DNA of 6,338 nucleotides from the NCBI GenBank assembly GCA_031288815.1, contig JAITQR010000259.1, positions 1-6,338 on the forward strand, read 5' to 3'. The DNA comes from Treponema sp. GTDB taxonomy: Bacteria; Spirochaetota; Spirochaetia; Treponematales; Breznakiellaceae. The notes under the pieces were generated by a model that was not told the DNA's origin, ran no database searches, and was given only the letters and a program-made list of their open reading frames with translations. Position numbers and translations under genes: made by a program. Numbering within the stretch: the first letter of the stretch is position 1; each line of letters begins with the position of its first letter. Positions 1 to 5,248 of this stretch are shown here, one piece after another.

Positions 1-324
1 TCCTTTGAAAAACTCCTGGGAGAAAACCCCGGTCCCGCCCTGCTGGATCTCCTCTCCCTGGAACGCCACGTGGACGGAAACCTTCCCCCGGTCTTTCTCT
101 GGCATACCTACACCGACGCCTCGGTTCCGGTGGAGAACAGCTTCCTCCTGGCAAGCGCCCTCCGGCGGGCAGGGGTTCCCCTGGAGATGCACATCTTCCC
201 CGAGGGGAAACACGGCCTCTCCCTGGCCATTCCCGAAACCAGCGCCGGGGATCCGGAAAACATCAACCTTCACGCCGCCCAGTGGTTCGGCCTCTGTCTC
301 AACTGGCTGAACCTGCGTTTATGA
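1..324 (+). CDS. C-terminal part of an alpha/beta-hydrolase, esterase-like (5' truncated by window)
   Basis: The frame is open from base 1 to the TGA at 322-324 and gives 107 residues, so the true start lies before the window. The segment PVFLWHTYTDASVPV (about residues 30-44) carries the likely catalytic Asp39. FPEGKHGLSLA (66-76) carries the likely catalytic His71. Between them lies a helix of the SFLLASALRRAGVPLE type, which is the usual C-terminal arrangement of the small esterase/acetylesterase branch of alpha/beta-hydrolases. The serine nucleophile and oxyanion region would be in the missing N-terminal part, so activity cannot be judged. The substrate is unknown; acyl or acetyl esters of sugars are a reasonable guess from the family. 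It ends 121 bases before the flagellar promoter and is probably not part of that regulon. A GTG at position 70 lies inside the domain and is not a credible start. Confidence 0.78.
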   Translation, partial: SFEKLLGENPGPALLDLLSLERHVDGNLPPVFLWHTYTDASVPVENSFLLASALRRAGVPLEMHIFPEGKHGLSLAIPETSAGDPENINLHAAQWFGLCLNWLNLRL

Positions 325-444
325 TGATTAGTCTTAAAGACAGGGCTTAAAGCATTGCCGTCTCCGGTAAAAATCTTTTTGGAAGTTTCTTTGTCGTCGC
401 CTGAATCATAGCCGTTCCCAATCTCGCGGCTCACCAAAAAAAGC

Positions 445-472
445 TAAAGTTTTCCTCCCTGGCTGCCGAAAA
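445..472 (+). promoter_or_regulatory. Sigma-28 (FliA-type) flagellar promoter of the first flagellin gene
   Basis: TAAAGTTT at 445-452 is followed after 12 bases by GCCGAAAA at 465-472. The enterobacterial sigma-28 consensus is TAAAGTTT, an 11-base spacer, then GCCGATAA, so 15 of 16 bases match with one extra spacer base. Transcription would start roughly at 478-482, giving a leader of a little over 100 bases before the flagellin start at 588. A short dyad (CTGCC at 463-467, GGCAG at 474-478) lies over the -10 element. The match is read directly; its use in vivo is inferred. Confidence 0.8.
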
Positions 473-491
473 TGGCAGGGATCAGATCGGT

Positions 492-526
492 CCGGCAGGG
501 AACAATCCGCGGTTCTCCCCCGCCGG
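492..526 (+). other. Leader hairpin upstream of the first flagellin
   Basis: CCGGC (492-496) can pair with GCCGG (522-526). Inside it, GGGAAC (498-503) can pair with GTTC-T-CCC (512-519) with one bulged T, leaving an 8-base loop. The hairpin lies between the predicted transcription start and the translation-control region, so it would be part of the flagellin mRNA leader. No T-tract follows, so it is not a terminator. Its function is unknown; 5' protection of the mRNA is one possibility. Confidence 0.45.
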
Positions 527-546
527 GTTTATCCGGTCAAACAGGG

Positions 547-581
547 AAGGCAAGGATGCCTTTTCTTACATTTCAAGGAGG
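547..581 (+). promoter_or_regulatory. Candidate two-site CsrA-binding region and ribosome-binding site of the first flagellin
   Basis: AAGGCA (547-552) and TGCCTT (557-562) form a perfect 6-bp stem with the tetraloop AGGA. The stem-loop displays CAAGGATG (551-558), which matches the core of the CsrA consensus RUACARGGAUGU. A second CAAGGA lies at 574-579 within the Shine-Dalgarno sequence AAGGAGG (575-581). The two GGA cores are 23 bases apart. In Bacillus subtilis the hag flagellin leader has the same layout, with one upstream site and one at the Shine-Dalgarno, and is repressed by CsrA. The Shine-Dalgarno also decides the start: the ATG at 582 touches it, while the ATG at 588 has normal spacing. 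Confidence 0.55.
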
Positions 582-587
582 ATGATC

Positions 588-1448
588 ATGATCATCAACC
601 ACAATCTGTCCGCCATATTCGCGGACAGGTCTCTCAAGGTTACCCAAAACAGCCTGAGCAAAAATCTGGAAAAACTCTCTTCCGGGCTCCGTATCAACCG
701 CGCCGGCGACGACGCCTCCGGCCTTGCGGTCTCGGAAAAGATGCGGAGCCAGGTAAGGGGGCTTCACCAGGCTTCCGCCAATGCGGCCAACGGCATCTCC
801 TTCATCCAGACCACCGAGGGTTACCTTCAGGAGACCGAGGATATCATCCAGCGGATAAGGGAGCTGGCGGTTCAGGCGGCTAATGGTATCTACACCAGCG
901 AAGACCGGATGATGATTCAGGTGGAGGTTTCCCAGTTGGTGGACGAAATTGACCGGATTGCCAGCCATGCCCAGTTCAACGGCATGAACATGCTTACCGG
1001 CCGTTTTGCCCGCCAGTCCGGGGACAACATCGTCACCGCCTCCATGTGGTTCCATATCGGCGCCAACATGGATCAGCGGGAACAGGTGTTTGTCGGCACC
1101 ATGACCAGCCAGGGCCTGGGGATCCGCAGCCCCGGGGATCAGGGCTTTATCACCCTGGAAACGCCGGAAGAGGCCAACAGAAGCATCGGAACCCTGGACG
1201 CGGCCCTCAGGATCGTCAACAAGCAGCGGGCCGATCTGGGGGCATACCAGAACCGGCTGGAACATGCCATTGTAGGCCTGGACATCGGGGCGGAGAACCT
1301 TCAGGCAGCCGAATCCCTGATCCGGGACACCGACATGGCGAACCAGATGGTACAGTACATGCGGGATCAGATCCTCAACCAGTCGGGAACCGCCCTGCTG
1401 GCCCAGGCGAATCAGCGGACCACTTCGGTCTTGCAACTTCTCCAATGA
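588..1448 (+). CDS. flaB: Periplasmic flagellar filament core flagellin FlaB (first copy, flaB-A)
   Basis: This 286-residue flagellin is the usual spirochaete FlaB length and consists only of the D0/D1 core, without D2/D3 outer domains. The flagellin N-terminal domain covers about residues 4-140, with the hallmark [19 protein letters not shown] near 30-48. The C-terminal domain covers about 200-286 and ends in [28 protein letters not shown] at 151-163 is a segment I recognise from treponemal FlaB proteins. The product is exported by the flagellar type III apparatus and polymerises in the periplasm into the filament core. I chose the ATG at 588 rather than 582 because AAGGAGG at 575-581 is correctly spaced for it and the product then begins MIINHN like its neighbour. 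Transcription is probably from the sigma-28 promoter at 445-472. Which numbered T. pallidum paralogue it matches cannot be settled here. Confidence 0.95.
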   Translation: MIINHNLSAIFADRSLKVTQNSLSKNLEKLSSGLRINRAGDDASGLAVSEKMRSQVRGLHQASANAANGISFIQTTEGYLQETEDIIQRIRELAVQAANGIYTSEDRMMIQVEVSQLVDEIDRIASHAQFNGMNMLTGRFARQSGDNIVTASMWFHIGANMDQREQVFVGTMTSQGLGIRSPGDQGFITLETPEEANRSIGTLDAALRIVNKQRADLGAYQNRLEHAIVGLDIGAENLQAAESLIRDTDMANQMVQYMRDQILNQSGTALLAQANQRTTSVLQLLQ

Positions 1449-1465
1449 TGTATTAAATTTATAAA

Positions 1466-1489
1466 GGGATGTTCCGGCTGGAACATCCC
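1466..1489 (+). terminator. Perfect 10-bp hairpin just after the first flagellin (weak terminator or 3' stabiliser)
   Basis: GGGATGTTCC (1466-1475) and GGAACATCCC (1480-1489) form a perfect 10-bp stem with the tetraloop GGCT, 17 bases after the flaB-A stop codon. A real T-tract is missing downstream (CGGTATTTGG follows), while an A/T-rich stretch precedes it. It may stop some transcription or, more likely, protect the 3' end of an abundant flagellin mRNA. The structure is seen directly; the role is inferred. Confidence 0.55.
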
Positions 1490-1600
1490 GGTATTTGGAT
1501 TCAGGGCTCCTGCCTTTGAATTCAAAAGCGTTCTTTGACAAATACCCTCCGTTGAGGCTCCCGGGCCGGGTTTGGGCCGGGGGAACCATGGTACGGCGGG

Positions 1601-1662
1601 GCAAAACAGCCGTTTGCGGCGGGCGGCCTCCCGGGGCCTTCGGCTGCCGAAGGCTGTTTTGC
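1601..1662 (+). repeat. Long-armed inverted repeat, 11 bp perfect arms
   Basis: GCAAAACAGCC (1601-1611) and GGCTGTTTTGC (1652-1662) are exact reverse complements separated by 40 bases. The interior is itself GC-rich and can fold: GCCG (1609-1612) with CGGC (1617-1620), and GCCTTCGG with CCGAAGGC at 1636-1654. The A-run in the left arm pairs with the T-run in the right arm, a geometry typical of bidirectional terminators. It could also be the core of a palindromic intergenic repeat. Confidence 0.6.
1636..1660 (+). terminator. Terminator-like hairpin inside the flaB-B leader, sharing bases with the larger repeat
   Basis: GCCTTCGG (1636-1643) and CCGAAGGC (1647-1654) form a perfect 8-bp GC-rich stem with loop CTG, followed by TG and TTTT (1657-1660). 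This is a short but plausible intrinsic terminator. Its last three stem bases and its T-run are also the right arm of the 1601-1662 repeat, so the two full-length structures compete. If flaB-B is transcribed from upstream, this could act as an attenuator; if its promoter lies further downstream, it could simply terminate flaB-A readthrough. Confidence 0.45.
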
Positions 1663-1669
1663 TCTGTAT

Positions 1670-1717
1670 CCGGCAAATTCGGGAAAAACGGCGCGAACCT
1701 GCTTCCGAATTTGCCGG
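1670..1717 (+). repeat. Inverted repeat with 13 bp perfect arms in the flaB-B leader
   Basis: CCGGCAAATTCGG (1670-1682) and CCGAATTTGCCGG (1705-1717) are exact reverse complements around a 22-base interior. Two further A-T pairs (1684-1685 with 1703-1704) form if G1683 is bulged. Such arms are very unlikely by chance in a spacer this short. The right arm overlaps the left arm of the next hairpin (1713-1719), so only one of the two can form fully. Confidence 0.65.
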
Positions 1718-1750
1718 CCGTATGGCGCTGGCCGGCTAGGGACAGCCGGC
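1713..1750 (+). promoter_or_regulatory. Two mutually exclusive hairpins just upstream of the flaB-B ribosome-binding site
   Basis: GCCGGCC (1713-1719) can pair with GGCCGGC (1730-1736) around a 10-base loop. Alternatively GCCGGCT (1731-1737) can pair with AGCCGGC (1744-1750) around the hexaloop AGGGAC. The two share 1731-1736 and cannot coexist; the second is compatible with the 1670-1717 hairpin. The AGGGAC loop presents an ANGGA motif 25 bases before the GGA of the Shine-Dalgarno (CAAGGAGGG at 1762-1770). This matches the two-site layout seen in front of the first flagellin. Control of translation initiation by CsrA or by refolding is inferred. Confidence 0.5.
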
Positions 1751-1774
1751 TTATCTCAACGCAAGGAGGGTTAG

Positions 1775-2626
1775 ATGATAATTAATCACAACATGAGCGC
1801 CCTGTACGCTAATCGCGAACTTGGGGCGACTCAGGAGAATGTGGCAAAGAGTATTGAAAAGCTCAGCTCCGGTATGCGGATCAACCGCGCCGGGGACGAT
1901 GCCTCCGGGCTCGCGGTTTCCGAAAAAATGAGGGGCCAGATCCGGGGTTTGAATCAGGCGGAGCGCAATATTCAGAACGGGGTGTCTTTCATCCAGACCA
2001 CCGAGGGCTATCTCCAGGAGACGCAGGATATCCTGCACCGCCTGCGGGAGCTGTCTGTCCAGTCCGCAAACGGAATCTATTCCGATGAGGACCGGCTGCA
2101 GATCCAGGTGGAAGTTTCTCAACTGGTGGATGAAGTCAACCGTATCGCCAGCCACGCTCAGTTCAACGGGATGAATCTTCTTACCGGGGCTTTTGCCCGG
2201 GGAGAGGGGACCAGGACCATGCTGCTTCAGGTGGGCGCCAATATGGACCAGAACGAACAGATCTTTATTGGCAACATGAGTGCTTCTGCGCTTGGCCTGC
2301 AGAACGTTCAAGGGGAAGAAGGCAATATCAGCATCGCTACCCCTGAACAGGCCAATACGGCTATTGGCACGGTGGATGAAGCCCTCCGGCAGCTGTCCAA
2401 ACAGCGGGCCGATCTTGGCGCGTATCAGAACCGGTTCGAAATGGCCGCTCAAGGCGTGGCTATTGCCGCTGAAAACCTTCAGGCCTCTGAATCCCGGATT
2501 CGGGATGCGGATATGGCCTCCGAGATGGTCAAGTTCGCCAAAGATTCCATCCTGTCCCAGGCGGGAACCGCTATGCTGGCCCAGGCCAATGTGCGGACCC
2601 AATCGGTACTCCAGCTATTGGGCTAA
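1775..2626 (+). CDS. flaB: Periplasmic flagellar filament core flagellin FlaB (second copy, flaB-B)
   Basis: This 283-residue flagellin is a paralogue of the gene just upstream. The N-terminal flagellin domain holds [19 protein letters not shown] near residues 30-48. The C-terminal domain ends in [16 protein letters not shown]. The start at 1775 is fixed by AAGGAGGG at 1763-1770 and by the MIINHNMSA beginning typical of FlaB. Compared with flaB-A, it lacks about four residues in the central loop and has [11 protein letters not shown] (146-156) where flaB-A has [10 protein letters not shown], so the two are distinct classes and not a recent duplication. Both would copolymerise in the filament core. 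A strong terminator follows at 2676-2711. I see no clear promoter directly upstream, so transcription may come from flaB-A readthrough or from an unrecognised promoter in the spacer. Confidence 0.95.
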   Translation: MIINHNMSALYANRELGATQENVAKSIEKLSSGMRINRAGDDASGLAVSEKMRGQIRGLNQAERNIQNGVSFIQTTEGYLQETQDILHRLRELSVQSANGIYSDEDRLQIQVEVSQLVDEVNRIASHAQFNGMNLLTGAFARGEGTRTMLLQVGANMDQNEQIFIGNMSASALGLQNVQGEEGNISIATPEQANTAIGTVDEALRQLSKQRADLGAYQNRFEMAAQGVAIAAENLQASESRIRDADMASEMVKFAKDSILSQAGTAMLAQANVRTQSVLQLLG

Positions 2627-2675
2627 TTTAAACAAAGCGGCTTAAGAGACTTCTGGACGTTGTCTTTTAAACGCG

Positions 2676-2711
2676 GGATGGGGAAGATCGCGCCCTTCTC
2701 CGTCCTTTTTT
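2676..2711 (+). terminator. Intrinsic terminator after the second flagellin
   Basis: GGATGGGGAAG (2676-2686) pairs with CTTCTCCGTCC (2695-2705) over 11 bp, with two G-U wobbles and an 8-base loop. It is followed directly by six T residues (2706-2711) and then CT. This is a textbook rho-independent terminator, 50 bases after the flaB-B stop codon. It should separate the highly expressed flagellin from flaG-fliD. Confidence 0.82.
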
Positions 2712-2754
2712 CTAAGACAAACTGTTGCGGGGACCCTGGTTTCCGGAACAGGTT

Positions 2755-2819
2755 CTCTTGTCATGGATGACGAGAGCAATACCAAGGGGAGAGTCCCCTT
2801 CTGTACTCCGGGGGAGTAC
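2755..2819 (+). promoter_or_regulatory. Three tandem hairpins in the flaG leader
   Basis: Hairpin 1: CTCTTGTCA (2755-2763) with TGACGAGAG (2768-2776), 9 bp with one U-G wobble, tetraloop TGGA. Hairpin 2: AAGGGGA (2784-2790) with TCCCCTT (2794-2800), 7 bp perfect, loop GAG. Hairpin 3: GTACTCC (2803-2809) with GGAGTAC (2813-2819), 7 bp perfect, loop GGG. None is followed by a T-tract, so they are not terminators. They end only seven bases before the flaG Shine-Dalgarno. Hairpin 1 shows ANGGA in its loop. A role in translation control or mRNA stability is inferred. Confidence 0.6.
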
Positions 2820-2820
2820 G

Positions 2821-2832
2821 ATACAGGGAGGT
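2821..2832 (+). promoter_or_regulatory. flaG ribosome-binding site overlapping a near-consensus CsrA motif
   Basis: ATACAGGGAGGT matches the CsrA consensus RUACARGGAUGU at 11 of 12 positions; the only difference is G for U at position 10. The same bases contain the Shine-Dalgarno GGGAGG (2826-2831), spaced four bases from the ATG at 2836. CsrA bound here would block ribosome entry. The motif match is read directly; binding is inferred. The upstream GGA hairpin loop lies about 62 bases away, near the far end of the spacing known for paired CsrA sites. Confidence 0.5.
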
Positions 2833-2835
2833 ATT

Positions 2836-3186
2836 ATGAGCTTGGCAGTAGCCTCTGTGGGCAGCGGCTTAAACCCCCAAGAGGGGGCGCATCAGGCCCA
2901 CGTAGCGGCGCTTCAGCAGTTTGCCGCAACCATGCCTGACGGTAAGGTGTCGGGAGAGAAGAAGCGTGAAGAAATCAATATTGCGGCGGAAAATATCGAA
3001 AAGGTGAGCCTCGCATTTAACAGAAGGCTCAAATTTGTGGTGGATCATCAGTCACACGAAGTAACCGTCAAGGTCATCGACGGGGAAACCGATAAGGTGA
3101 TCAAGGAGCTTCCCCCCGAAGAACTTAAGCGGCTCCACTCCCGTATCCGGGAGACTATTGGGTTCCTTTTAGATGAGATGGTGTAG
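2836..3186 (+). CDS. flaG: FlaG family flagellar protein
   Basis: This is a 116-residue protein with a non-conserved N-terminal half and a FlaG domain from about residue 45 to the end. The family signature is clear in LKFVVDHQSHEVTVKVIDGE followed by KVIKELPPEEL. FlaG proteins are usually encoded next to fliD and influence filament length or assembly in several bacteria; the exact mechanism is not settled. The reading frame is open back to 2725, but the start at 2836 is preferred because GGGAGG at 2826-2831 is well placed and the upstream part is the hairpin-rich leader. The stop is 23 bases before fliD, so the two are probably one operon. The leader suggests post-transcriptional control. Confidence 0.9.
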   Translation: MSLAVASVGSGLNPQEGAHQAHVAALQQFAATMPDGKVSGEKKREEINIAAENIEKVSLAFNRRLKFVVDHQSHEVTVKVIDGETDKVIKELPPEELKRLHSRIRETIGFLLDEMV

Positions 3187-3209
3187 GGGAGAATCGCCGA
3201 AGCAGGTTT

Positions 3210-5246
3210 ATGTCCGACATTTATATTCCCGGGGTAAAAAGCCGGTTTGAAACCGATAAGCTGATCGAAGACCTGATGAGGGTCGAGCGGATTCCAAAGG
3301 AACGGACCGAAAAGAATGTCGAAAACCTGGAGACCCAGAAGGGTTACTGGCAGGAAATCGGCAGGCGGATCAGTTCCCTCAGGGAAAGCGCCCGGCAGCT
3401 CTTCTCCTTCCAGAACCCTTTCAGCGAACGCATCGGGGTATCTTCCGACGAGTCGGTCATTACCGCCACTGCCACCCGGGACGCGGCGGAACGGAAATAC
3501 AGCTTTACCGTAAAACAGCTTGCCCAGGCGGACCGTTTCCTGTCTCTGCCCCTGGAAGACTCGTTCAAAGTCGAGGGGGGAACTTACACCTTTACTATCG
3601 GGGATGACGCCGTGTCCTTTTCTTTTAAGGGGGGTACCCTGAAAGAATTTGTTGATATCCTGAACCGCCGGGGCCGGGACAAGCTGGGGGCCAGCATCAT
3701 TGCCGTGGAAAGGGGCGCCAAATCCCTGCTTATCGAGTCGAAGATCACCGGGGCGGACAAAAACCTGAGTTTTGCCGACGATGCGGAAAGACTCGCCATC
3801 GTAACCGGTATCGCCGACCGGGTAGACGATGCCCGCCGGGATTTTCCCCTTTCCGAGAATTCGGTGAAACCTGTTTCGGATCCCCAGTACCTGACATTCA
3901 AAGGGGAAGCGCTCCAGGTTGCCGCCGGGGGCGCGGCCTCCATTCCCTTTAATCCCCCGGTGGGAACCATCCCTTCCCTGGCAATCCGGTTTGAAACCGC
4001 GGCGGAAATTCTCCCGGAAGACTACGCGATTCCCCTCCCCCCGCCGGGACCGCTTATTCCTCAGCCGGATTCGGTAAGCTATGGGGGTATCACCATCGAA
4101 AACGAGCCTTCCTCGGTTCCCCTGCCGGTCTGGGAAGCCCCGGAACGGCCCCAGCGGGTAGACGATCTGGCCGTCCTTTCCCTGGCTTTTTCCGACGGGA
4201 CCCGGATTTCCCTTCCCCCCGTCTCCGATTCCCGGAATTTCAGTTCCGCCCAGTACAACCTGGAGGAATTTGCCGGCGGCAAGGCCATTGTTTCCCTGGA
4301 TCTGACAAACCGGAATACCCACCGGGATGTCTCCATCCGCAATATCCGGGTACTGGATCCCAACGCCCAGGGGGGCTTCAAGGCCCGGAACGCCGTTTCC
4401 GGCGCCCAGGACGCGGTGATCACCATGGAGGGGATCGAAATAAAACGGCCTGCCAACAGTATCGACGACCTTATCCCGGGGGTTACCGTAACCCCAAAGG
4501 AAATCTCCAGCCGGCCGGTAACGGTGGGCATAGAGCCTGACCGGGAGGCGATTAAGGAGTCGATTATCAGCCTGGTGGGTAACTACAACCGGCTAATGGC
4601 GGAAGTTAATGTGCTTACCCGGAACGACGCCCAGATTATCGAGGAGCTTAGCTACCTGGACGCCGGCGAACGGGAAGAACTTAAAAAGCGCATGGGGGCC
4701 TTCAACGGGGACACCACCCTGAACCAGTTTAGAACCAGCCTCCAGCGGGCCGCCACCATGCCTTACGAGACGGCGGACGATCAGGATCTCGTCCTTTTAG
4801 CCCAGATCGGCATCGGTACGGATGTGCGGAGATCGGGCATCGGGGGCAGCTACGATCCTTCCCGGCTGCGGGGCTACCTGGAAATCGACGAGCGGGTACT
4901 GGATGCCGCCCTGGAAACCCGGCTTACCGGGGTCCAGCAGCTTTTCGGCTACGATACCGACAGGGATCTGATTGTGGATTCGGGACTCGCCTACACCCTG
5001 GACAACCTGGCCAAACCCTACGTGGAGTCCGGCGGCTTCGTCCCCCTTAAAACCGGAACTATTGACTCCCGGATAAGCCAGGATCGCCGGCGCATCGAGA
5101 CCATGGAACGGCAGCTGGCCGCCAAAGAGGCCCAGCTTAAACTCCAGTACGGCCAGATGGAAGGCTCCTATAACCGGATGGAACGGACCGGCGCCTCTCT
5201 CGACAATTTTATGCGGCAAAATTCCAACAACAACAGTAACAGGTAG
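3210..5246 (+). CDS. fliD: Flagellar filament cap protein FliD (hook-associated protein 2)
   Basis: This 678-residue FliD sits at the distal end of the filament as a cap and helps exported flagellin fold into place. The N-terminal FliD domain covers about residues 5-115, opening with SDIYIPGVKSRFETDKLIE, a start I recognise from treponemal FliD. The C-terminal FliD domain begins near residue 417 with SIDDLIPGVTVTPKEIS and continues through NYNRLMAEVNVLTR to a final coiled coil (about 625-665). It is much longer than enterobacterial FliD (about 470 residues), as in other spirochaetes. Residues about 266-320 are unusually rich in proline (for example PLPPPGPLIPQP), probably a linker in the central domain. 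The tail is asparagine-rich (NSNNNSNR). The ribosome-binding site is poor: AGG at 3204-3206 is only three bases from the ATG and GGGGAG at 3186-3191 is too far, so translation is probably coupled to flaG. Confidence 0.95.
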   Translation: MSDIYIPGVKSRFETDKLIEDLMRVERIPKERTEKNVENLETQKGYWQEIGRRISSLRESARQLFSFQNPFSERIGVSSDESVITATATRDAAERKYSFTVKQLAQADRFLSLPLEDSFKVEGGTYTFTIGDDAVSFSFKGGTLKEFVDILNRRGRDKLGASIIAVERGAKSLLIESKITGADKNLSFADDAERLAIVTGIADRVDDARRDFPLSENSVKPVSDPQYLTFKGEALQVAAGGAASIPFNPPVGTIPSLAIRFETAAEILPEDYAIPLPPPGPLIPQPDSVSYGGITIENEPSSVPLPVWEAPERPQRVDDLAVLSLAFSDGTRISLPPVSDSRNFSSAQYNLEEFAGGKAIVSLDLTNRNTHRDVSIRNIRVLDPNAQGGFKARNAVSGAQDAVITMEGIEIKRPANSIDDLIPGVTVTPKEISSRPVTVGIEPDREAIKESIISLVGNYNRLMAEVNVLTRNDAQIIEELSYLDAGEREELKKRMGAFNGDTTLNQFRTSLQRAATMPYETADDQDLVLLAQIGIGTDVRRSGIGGSYDPSRLRGYLEIDERVLDAALETRLTGVQQLFGYDTDRDLIVDSGLAYTLDNLAKPYVESGGFVPLKTGTIDSRISQDRRRIETMERQLAAKEAQLKLQYGQMEGSYNRMERTGASLDNFMRQNSNNNSNR

Positions 5247-5248
5247 CT

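Larger units (their letters stand above)
1490..1774 (+). other. Non-coding, inverted-repeat-rich spacer and leader between the two flagellin genes
   Basis: No credible gene lies here. The forward ORF across it has no ribosome-binding site or recognisable domain and overlaps the next flagellin start. I searched for TAAA-N15-GCCGATAA and found no convincing sigma-28 promoter; a lone TTGACA at 1535-1540 has no acceptable -10 at the right distance. A near-perfect 18-base palindrome centred on GAATTC lies at 1512-1529. A GC-rich stretch at 1559-1640 contains two copies of GGGCCGGG (1563-1570 and 1574-1581). From 1601 to 1750 the sequence is a chain of strong inverted repeats, annotated separately. 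The Shine-Dalgarno of flaB-B, AAGGAGGG, is at 1763-1770. Confidence 0.7.

Noticed and set aside
333..353. Direct repeat CTTAAAG (333-339 and 346-352) considered as a second flagellar promoter
   Set aside because: TAAA is present twice, but the only nearby GCCG (357-360) is at the wrong distance from both copies. The promoter at 445-472 is far better.
582..587. Earlier ATG for the first flagellin
   Set aside because: It directly abuts the Shine-Dalgarno AAGGAGG (575-581). The ATG at 588 has normal spacing and gives the MIINHN start and the usual 286 residues.
573..1676. Long minus-strand ORF (367 codons) opposite the first flagellin
   Set aside because: It lies antisense to a certain flagellin gene and is explained by G+C-rich codon use. 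The encoded sequence shows no domain. A similar antisense ORF opposite the second flagellin arises for the same reason, because the two flagellins are paralogues.
1495..1785. Forward ORF of 96 codons in the flagellin spacer
   Set aside because: It has no Shine-Dalgarno, is full of inverted repeats, overlaps the flaB-B start and has an Arg/Gly/Pro-rich composition. It reads as structured non-coding DNA.
1751..2602. Minus-strand ORF (283 codons) covering the whole second flagellin
   Set aside because: It is a mirror of the flagellin codon pattern, without a ribosome-binding site or recognisable product.
2725..2835. Upstream extension of the flaG frame (37 more codons)
   Set aside because: The extension runs through the hairpin leader and lacks a good ribosome-binding site. 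The ATG at 2836 has GGGAGG at the proper distance.
3048..4322. Minus-strand ORF (424 codons) opposite flaG and fliD
   Set aside because: FliD is certain on the other strand across this range. The antisense product is rich in Gly, Arg and Pro without any domain, which is typical of a shadow frame.
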